Source: Antilocapra americana (taxonomy: Eukaryota > Chordata > Mammalia > Artiodactyla > Antilocapridae). Taken from it: 64,000 nucleotides of DNA. The translations under genes were made by a program, and so were the position numbers. Where the stretch lies: positions 14,765,004 through 14,829,003 of the forward strand of contig ML664161.1 in NCBI GenBank assembly GCA_007570785.1, written 5' to 3'. The notes under the pieces are model-generated. The model worked only from the letters and a program-made list of their open reading frames with translations. It did not search any database and was not told the DNA's origin. Shown in pieces: positions 57,670 through 64,000 of this stretch. How positions within the stretch are numbered: position 1 is the stretch's first letter; each line of letters begins with the position of its first letter.

Positions 57670-58094
57670 TAACTTCCTTCTTTTACCCCAAGTTTACCAT
57701 GTACCCCATTGTCCCATCAAGACATATTGGTCCCACTTATCTGCTCATCTTCACAAGAAAACATATTTATTTAGAAAACTAACAATTAACATAATTGTTA
57801 GTTATCATCACTCTCATTTTCACTTCTCACACCCTGTTCTCCACTCAAGTAAGGGTTCTGTCCTCATGACCTACTTTCTTATTGGCAAAACCAATAGTTA
57901 CTTTTCTTCACTCACTACGCTTTATCTCTTAGGCACATTTGATGCAGTTATTTACTTATTTCTCCTTTTGGTGTTTATAATGCCATTGTTCCCTGAATTT
58001 CTTGTTCTCATATTCTTTCCTTGTTCTCAGGCTTTTTGGCTGGCTGTTCCTTGAGCTGGCTTCTAAATATTGAAAGTTCCCAGAATTGAGTCCT
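57670..58094 (+). mobile_element. L2 LINE, upstream part
   Basis: GCACATTTGATGCAGTTATT, TTCCTTGTTCTCAGGC, TGGCTGGCTGTTCCTTGAGC and CTAAATATTGAAAGTTCCCA followed by TTGAGTCCTGCC follow the L2 reverse-transcriptase region. The frame (57614-58054) is corrupted. The match joins in register with 58563 after the inserted LTR. Confidence 0.55.
57777..57803. repeat. Perfect 12-bp-stem palindrome with 3-base loop
   Basis: AACTAACAATTA and TAATTGTTAGTT are exact reverse complements separated by ACA. Confidence 0.95.
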
Positions 58095-58562
58095 GCCTTA
58101 TTAGTTTTTTATTGCAGCTATAAAAAATGATCACAAACTTAGTGGCTTAAAACTGCAAAAATGTATTCTCTTACTATTCAGAAGTCTGACACAGGTCTCC
58201 CTGGACTAAAATCAACATTTCATCAGGGCTGTGTTCCTTTCTGAAGGCTCTCATAAAGAACCATTTTCTTATATTTTCCAGCTTGTGGCTCCCCCCATCC
58301 CCCATCTTCAAAAGTCTCTCAAATCTCTCCCCAAATCTCTTTTCATGGTCTGGCTGTCTCAGAGCACAGCCAAGAAAAGTCTACCACTTTGAAGCCTCAT
58401 ATGTTTACCTTAGGCCCACCTGGAAAATTGGAAATTTTTCCCATCTCAAAGCCATAAATTAATCATATCTGCAAAGTCCCTTGCATCATGTAAGGTAACA
58501 CATTCCAAAATTCTGTGGATTAAAACCAGAAATCATTGGGATGCCATTAATCTACCTACAGC
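58095..58562 (-). mobile_element. MLT1-like MaLR LTR inside L2, minus strand
   Basis: Antisense LTR: TTGCAGCTATAAAAAATGAT, GTGGCTTAAAACTGCAAAAA, AGAAGTCTGACACAGGTCTC, GGGCTGTGTTCCTTTCTGAA, ending with TGGGATGCCATTAATCTACC. L2 sequence resumes directly afterwards. Related to the copy at 22725. Confidence 0.7.
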
Positions 58563-59545
58563 ATTAGCCCTCTTTGCTTTTCTCTATGGAGGAGAGTCTC
58601 TGAGCCCTACAGATTCAAATGCCATCTGTGTGATGACACATTTACATCCCTAGCGTTGACTCCTCTGAGATTTCAACTCATATGTCCAAAGCCTGACTGA
58701 ACTAACATCCTCCCTCTTTCTTCCCCCAAACTTCATTATTCCCACAAATCAAAGCCATCACAATCCCATCATATCAAGAATTAAATTTTCGTGGCCTTCT
58801 CTGACTTCTGCTTTTATCTGCAATTCTAATTGCGAAGGTTTTAACAGGCACCCTCACTTACTTCATTCACTGTCTCCACTACAACCACCCTAGATGAGGC
58901 TGCAGGGTCAGTAGTTTCCTAACCCCACATACTACTTCTCTCTTGATCCCCTAGTATTTATATCACATTAAAAAAAAATCCTTACAAAAGTGTCACAGTA
59001 ATATTTTAAAATAGTGAATGAGATTATTTTATATCTCTGTAGTTCCAGTAGCTTCTCAATTTTTTTTTTTTGCCAGGCTGTGTGGCATGCAAGATCTTAG
59101 TTCCCCAACCCAGGGATCAGACTCTGCCCCTGAATTGAAAACATGGATTCTTAACCACTGGACCACCAGGGAAGTCCCTCATAACATTTTTTAAAGTCCT
59201 CTGCAAAACTCCTCAGGACCTACTTCTTTCACTTCAACTTCTACCACTCTCCTCCTCTTCCACTGAATTTCAGCCACACCACCAGGGTTCAGTCTATTCC
59301 TGGAGCATGATAAACTTGTGTCTTGCCACAGACTTGGGCACTTTGTCTGGAACCCTCATTTCCAGATCCTTACAGAACTAGTTGATATTTGTCATTAAGT
59401 CTTAGCTCAGGCCCTTTCCCAACCATGATACTGTCATCAGAATTACTCTACCCATACTTTTATCTTCTGTCCTATGACTGCCTTTTAATTCCTTACCACT
59501 GATCACTATCTCATTTATTTATATCAGTGTCACTAGAATGAACTT
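58563..59545 (+). mobile_element. L2 LINE, downstream part to near the 3' end
   Basis: TAGCCCTCTTTGCTTTTCTC, ATTCAAATGCCATCTGTGTG, CAACTCATATGTCCAAAGCC, CCACTACAACCACCCTAG, then after an inserted SINE GCCACACCACCAGGGTTCAG, TGGGCACTTTGTCTGGAACC, GTCTTAGCTCAGGCCCTTTC and AGTGTCACTAGAATGAAC. The order matches the L2 3' half over about 0.9 kb, with many substitutions. Confidence 0.7.
59060..59179 (-). mobile_element. CHR-type SINE inside L2, minus strand
   Basis: Poly-T, GTGTGGCATGCAAGATCTTA, GGGATCAGACTCTGCCCC and TAACCACTGGACCACCAGGG are diagnostic of the CHR-2 family. It interrupts the L2. Confidence 0.9.
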
Positions 59546-60371
59546 TACATAAAATAAATACACATATTTTATGTACACAATTTGATCAGTTTAGACAAAT
59601 ACATACACTTGAATAGCTACAACCTCAATTAAGAGGTAGAACATTTTCATCACCTCAGAAAACTCACAGACGCTTTTTGGCAGTCAAGCCCCTGTGACTA
59701 CCCAGAGAGCTTCTGATCTGATTTTTTGTAGCCACTGACTTCATCAGTTTTCTTGTTCTGAAACATCTGTCAAATAGAAATAGATAATTTGAAAATTTTT
59801 AGTAGCTCATATAGCTTTCTTCTAGGATGCCAAACAGCTTCATAACTCTAGAGTCTGTTTCCTTATGGTGAACATGTTTTGAGTTTCATCCTTGATGTAG
59901 CAATAGTTCATTCTTTTCTATTGGTGGGCAGTATTTTATTTTACTAAAAAAAAATAATTTGTTTATCCATTCTCCTGTTGATGTTGCACTATTTCCAGAT
60001 TTTAGCTGTTTTGAGAAAAACAACTCTGAATCTTCATGCACCAGTCTTTTTAACACATGTTTTTCTTTTAGGTGATACAGAAAGTTAATATTTAAGTTTA
60101 TCGGAAACTGCCTACCTACTTTCCAAAGTGTTTGATCCATTTTATACTACCTCCAGCTATGTGTAAGAGTTCTAGTTGTTCTACATCCTTTCCAATACTT
60201 TGTATTTTAGTTTTATGTTTTGTCTCAGCCATTCTAGTTATATCCTGCAGGGGCTTTTATTTTCATTTTATTGATGACTAATAATGTTGAATATCTTTTA
60301 AAATGTGTGTTGGTCATTTGTATTTCTTTTGCATAGCGTCTGTCACAGAATATTCTCTTTTTAAAAATGTA
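59546..60371 (-). mobile_element. Old L1 (L1M type), minus strand, first part
   Basis: Antisense 3' UTR and ORF2 end: ACAATTTGATCAGTTTAGAC, AGAGGTAGAACATTTTCATC, TTCCAAAGTGTTTGATCCAT, TTTTATTGATGACTAATAAT and TTGGTCATTTGTATTTCTTT. Confidence 0.75.
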
Positions 60372-60378
60372 GTCTTCT

Positions 60379-60600
60379 GTGGGGAGAAAGGATACTTAGT
60401 GAATTTGGGATCAACATGTTACACACTGCTGTATTTAAAATGGGTAACCAACAAGGTCCTACTATATAGCACAGGGAAGTCTGCTCCTTATCATGTGACA
60501 GCCTGGATGGGAGGGGAGTTTGAGGAATAATGGATACCTGTATATGTATGGCTGAGTCCTTTTGCTGTCCACCTGAAAATAAAATGTTGAAAAAGAAACT
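60379..60600 (+). mobile_element. Artiodactyl L1 3' UTR inserted in the older L1
   Basis: Plus-strand GAATTTGGGATCAACATGTT, ACCAACAAGGTCCTACTATA, AGCACAGGGAAGTCTGCTCC, TATGGCTGAGTCCTTTTGCT and an AATAAAA end. GTCTTCT at 60372-60378 and 60601-60607 may be a short target duplication. The 75-codon frame across it is incidental. Confidence 0.8.
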
Positions 60601-60806
60601 GTCTTCTAATTGTCCCATTGTAAGACTTCCATATATATTCTGTATATGAGTCTTTGTCATATATGTCTTGCAAATATTTTCTCTATTACTGTTGCTTGAT
60701 TTTTAATTTTCTTAATAATGTATTTTGAAGGACAGAGATTTTAATTTTGATGAAATTCAGTATATATTTTTTTCCTTTTTGGTTATTGCTTTTTGTGTTC
60801 TTTTTA
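60601..60806 (-). mobile_element. Old L1, minus strand, second part
   Basis: Continues in register: TCTGTATATGAGTCTTTGTC, TGTCTTGCAAATATTTTCTC and GGACAGAGATTTTAATTTTG are antisense L1 ORF2 words that follow those before 60371. A third part is at 61080-61180. Confidence 0.75.
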
Positions 60807-61013
60807 TTGAAACATGTACATTATCATATGGGAAATGAATCACCAACCCAGGTCTGATGCATGATACAGGGTGCTCAGGGCTTGTGCACCGGGATGACCC
60901 AGAGGGATGGAATCGGGAGGGAGGTGGGAAGGGGGTTCTGGAAGGGGAACAGATGAATACCCATTGTGGATTCATGTCAATGTATGACAAAACCAACACG
61001 ATAATGTAAAGAA
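60807..61013 (+). mobile_element. Younger bovid L1 3' UTR fragment in the old L1
   Basis: TTGAAACATGTACATTATCA, AACCCAGGTCTGATGCATGA, GTTCTGGAAGGGGAACAGAT and an A-rich tail. Same 3' UTR type as the elements at 1.7 and 34.1 kb. Confidence 0.9.
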
Positions 61014-61079
61014 AAGAATAAAAAAAATAAATTGAAATTTAAAAAATAAAAAATAAAGGACTGGCTGAATAAAAAAAAT

Positions 61080-61180
61080 TTTTTTACTTACTCATAGTAT
61101 CGAAAACTTTCTCTAGTGTTTTCTTCCTAAAATGTATAATTGTAGCCTTTATGTTTACAGCCATTTCTCTCATGATCTCT
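61080..61180 (-). mobile_element. Old L1, minus strand, third part
   Basis: ACTTTCTCTAGTGTTTTCTT and GTAGCCTTTATGTTTACAGC match the next antisense ORF2 words expected after 60806. Short and diverged. Confidence 0.55.
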
Positions 61181-62721
61181 TTTTCTTTCTCTTATTTTAC
61201 CTTCTTTTCCTCATTTCTTTGTTCTCCTTTCTCTCATATGCTCCTGTGAAAGCTAGAGCACTCTGATGTCAGTTTTCACCTTATTTCTCTTTCTCTAATG
61301 CCTGTTAGCAGAACAAAGGTAGTAGCAGCAAAACCTGAAAAAGATGTTTTCTTTTTTAAAAGGCAGGAGATGGAATGAAAAAAGGCAGAATTATATATAC
61401 TTCTTTGTTTTTCTCCTTTCATCTCTTTTGCACAAGAAATTACCTCTTTTGCACAAGAAATTACATTGCAAAAGGAATATGCTTGGAAAGCAGAGGGCTC
61501 AGAAGGGTGTGAGAAGATGGTGAAAAGCAGGGTGATGAAAGAAGGGGATGTAGACCAGAGCCAGAGAGACATGTGCCCCCATTTATAATGAATGGCCCCC
61601 AAAGAAACAATGAGTAGTGTGACATCTGGAACCCATTCTGTGTTATCTGTATCTTGTTTTTATAGCCAATTCTTTTTTCCTGTGGCCAGGGCAGACCAAC
61701 CTGACCAATGGGGAAATAAAAAGTAATATCACAAGTACAGTATGACTGTCTTATTTCTACCCTCTTTTTTGGACAGGATCTCCTGCTCCCCTCCATTCTC
61801 CCCATTCACCTTGTAGAACCCCCTCGTCACCTCATTTGCTGGGTTCACAGACCCAGTCCTAATGGGTACACTACTTTCCTCTTCTGTTATGCCAGCTCTG
61901 CCTTCTTAGGTAATGTCTGCCGCCTTTAAGGCCCTTTGGGAGTCACTACCATTACTATTCACACCGTTTTCTACCTCAGCTTGCCAGAACAGTGCTGTGC
62001 CAAAGCACTGATGTTCTGAAGCTCTTTCTGCTCTGCCAAAAAATACTGCTGCACCACTAATACATCAGATGTCCTGAGTCAGCAAGATCAGCCTGCATTT
62101 TCTGCTCATCTAGGAAGAATTCCTCTTCCTTAGATCTGTATTATAAACTCCTCTGTCTGGGTCCTAAAACCAGTTTATTCTATACTCACAGTTTCTTAGG
62201 AAAGCAATTCTTTCCACCTGACTTGCATCTTTCTCTTCCCAGACAAGACTCCTTTACTCAGAATCTCTGAACCATCACTTTTCCCCCTGAGGGTCTAGGT
62301 TGGGAGAATAAGCAGAGGCACAGATGATGCCCTAACTCACAATTTTCTCTTCCAGAATACAGTGCTATGAGTGGACCACATGCATACTCTTCCCTCTTTC
62401 TTTAGGAAGAGTTCTTTGTTGAAAGCACCTCAGCACCAAGGGCTTCCCCTGTCCTTCCTTCCATCCATGCTCAGCCATTTCAGCTCACTTTAACTAAATT
62501 GTTTTAAAAGAGGTATGCAAGTCTCCATCTATCATGTGGTATCCTTTGCTACAATTAATTAATCCCCTTTTGTTTTCTTGTAAAGTACTGGGTTAACAGA
62601 TGATTTATTGTATGGTTTTTGGTAGATACTTGGCTTAAGTGAACTCTAAATGACAACTGTAAACAATACTCTGGTTATATTGGGTAAACAGCACATACTA
62701 AAGGCTGATGCAATCAGCTTT
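61181..62721. other. Intergenic sequence, no gene recognised
   Basis: Starts pyrimidine-rich (61180-61250), then non-repetitive. Overlapping minus-strand frames of 108 and 114 codons (61276-61805) share no recognisable domain. The section 61780-62480 is less AT-rich than most of the window and repeat-free to my eye, a possible conserved segment. Confidence 0.45.
61423..61464 (+). repeat. 21-bp perfect tandem duplication
   Basis: Two adjacent identical copies of CTCTTTTGCACAAGAAATTA plus C, at 61423-61443 and 61444-61464. Confidence 0.97.
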
Positions 62722-62791
62722 TTCCTTCATTCTTTCCTTCTTCCTTCCTTCCCTCCCTTGTTTCCTCCTTTCCTCCCTTCCTTCCTTCTTA
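62722..62791 (+). repeat. Polypyrimidine (TTCC)n-like tract
   Basis: Interrupted TTCC/TCCC repeats, purine-free for most of the length. Confidence 0.9.
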
Positions 62792-63365
62792 CTAGTTTCT
62801 CCTCTGAAAAGTCATTTGCTGAAAGCATCAGAATTCCACATTAGCCTTGTCAGCCACATGAATGGTTAACATGGTTGTCTCGATATGAAGCCATCTACCA
62901 CCCTGTGAGCTGCATTGCCCTTGGCTGGTGATGGATAACTCCCATCTGCTAGAATCTGTGGGTCTCCACTGTTGTCTGTGACGATGCTGAAGGAAGTCAC
63001 CATTGCTTCTAAGGATGAACTTCATCCCCCATGACCTGTTTCTTAATCTTTTTTAATTATCACCCTCCCTTTCCAGCCCTCCACTCCACCAGGAGATTTC
63101 TTAGTTTTTTTTTTCCCCCCTAATTACCTCCTCCATCCCCTGTGATATTTCATTACTGCCTATGTACTGTTTATCTGTTTGCTCACCATAGTCCTTCAAC
63201 TATTGTAAAAACTGTCTTTTGGGGGTTTATTTTATTTTATCTTTTTCATACATACTATCCCCACCAGAACTGGGAATTTTTTACCACTGGGGCAGAATTA
63301 GTCTCCATGTAGAACTCATGCTCTGAAAAGAATGGTGTGGATACAAGATGGCTGTGATGATGCTG
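62792..63365. other. Intergenic sequence, nothing recognised
   Basis: No supported gene. Small T- and C-rich runs at 63103-63120 and 63220-63245. Confidence 0.45.
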
Positions 63366-63411
63366 AGTATCTTTTCCTTTTCTTTCCTTTTTCTTTTTTT
63401 TTTTTTTTTGA
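63366..63411 (+). repeat. T/C-rich simple repeat
   Basis: CTTTTC-type units grading into a run of T. Confidence 0.9.
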
Positions 63412-63590
63412 GGAAGGCTGTTTGATATAACAGAATGATTAGAAACTTGAGAGACAGGAGTCCTGATTTTGCCACCACCAGCTTATGATCTTAGGAAAAC
63501 ATCTCTGAGCTTTACTTCATCAGAAGTAAAGTGTGGGAAAATATACTTTGTTCATAAGACTGTTTGAGGATTATTAAAATCCCTATGCAA
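63412..63590 (+). mobile_element. MIR SINE, plus strand
   Basis: GAGAGACAGGAGTCCTGATT, GCCACCACCAGCTTATGATC, GAAAACATCTCTGAGCTTTA and GTGTGGGAAAATATACTTTG keep the MIR order. The 3' end is cut by the L1 that starts at 63591. Confidence 0.6.
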
Positions 63591-64000
63591 TTCTTTTTTT
63601 TTTTATTAGTTTTGCCATACAATGACATGATATCACCATGGTTTACATATGCTCCCCCTCCAGAACCCCCCTCCCTCCTTCCTCCCCCCAGGAAACCTCG
63701 TTGCACCAGCCCCGAGCATCAATCCTGGGCTGGCGATTGATTAGACATATGATAATTAACATGTTTCTCCCATATCATCCCACCCTTTCCCTCATCCACA
63801 GAGTCCACTGGTCTATTCTATACATCTGCGTTCCTTTTGCTGTCTCGCATGCTGGGTTCTCGTTACCGTCTTTCTAAATTCCATATATATGCGTTAATAT
63901 ACTGTATTGTTGTTTTTGCTTCTGGCTTACTTCACTCTGGATAATGGGCTCCAGTTTCGTCCATCTGAGTAGAATTGCTTCAAATGAATTTTTTTTTTTT
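63591..64000 (-). mobile_element. Young bovid L1 3' end, minus strand, runs off the edge
   Basis: Poly-T then the antisense 3' UTR with the C-rich complement of the polypurine tract (63653-63692), followed by the antisense ORF2 C-terminus up to TTGCTTCAAATGAATTTTTT at the window end. Closely resembles the copies at 31.1 and 45.1 kb, whose sequence in this part reads TTCATTTGAAGCAGTTC. Whether it continues beyond 64000 is unknown. Confidence 0.93.

Noticed and set aside
57614..58054. 146-codon frame resembling a membrane protein
   Set aside because: It covers a CHR SINE end and decayed L2 sequence; the hydrophobicity comes from T-rich DNA.
1..64000. CRISPR arrays, operons, phage or bacterial features
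   Set aside because: The repeat families are vertebrate; no evenly spaced direct repeats or prokaryotic gene organisation were seen.

Overview
The window is non-coding DNA from a ruminant, almost certainly a bovid. The diagnostic evidence is repeat content: BovB (RTE-type) LINEs, dimeric Bov-A2 and tRNA-derived Bov-tA SINEs, CHR-type artiodactyl SINEs, and L1 elements with the artiodactyl 3' UTR. I cannot separate cattle, bison, sheep or goat from the sequence alone. I found no protein-coding exon, functional RNA gene, CpG island or promoter. The sequence is AT-rich, and every long open frame I recognised is a decayed transposon frame or its antisense shadow.

Layout. At 0-6 kb lie Bov-tA SINEs, a 5'-truncated L1 with 15-bp target duplications, and a MaLR LTR split by a SINE. 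At 6.0-9.9 kb an old minus-strand BovB is split by a younger plus-strand BovB. At 10-13.6 kb are fossil L1, a U6 snRNA pseudogene, MIRs and DNA-transposon fossils. At 13.8-15.4 kb is a BovB with a large internal deletion. At 16-23 kb are SINE pieces, a probable class I retroviral solo LTR, a MIR, old L1/HAL1 and an MLT1-like LTR. From 23.3 to 28.3 kb the sequence is unusually poor in recognisable repeats. At 28-35 kb are two 5'-inverted L1s, a young L1, SINEs and a tiny BovB tail with target duplications. At 35.5-41.2 kb is a nearly full-length but dead minus-strand L1 with ORF1 and ORF2 remnants, carrying a Bov-A2. At 41-50 kb there is mostly unassigned sequence with a young L1, SINEs and microsatellites. 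At 50.9-52.7 kb is a BovB with a readable but broken reverse transcriptase. At 53.6-54.9 kb is fossil L1/HAL1. At 55-64 kb are SINEs, MIRs, a long fossil L2 interrupted by an LTR and a SINE, a three-layer L1 nest, and a young L1 running off the right edge.

The most notable observation concerns the two nested BovB copies, which form an inverted repeat with about 1.5-kb arms. A 277-bp block (6561-6837 and 8758-9034) is perfectly identical between the arms, while the sequence flanking one side differs at about 15% of positions. This looks like an arm-to-arm gene-conversion tract. Other structural items are a perfect 17-bp-stem palindrome at 55178-55213, a smaller one at 57777-57803, a palindromic insertion inside a SINE at 3344-3363, two twin-primed L1 insertions, and a 21-bp tandem duplication. 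I found no convincing new gene system. Repeat family names come from memory of consensus sequences and need RepeatMasker confirmation; boundaries of old elements are approximate.
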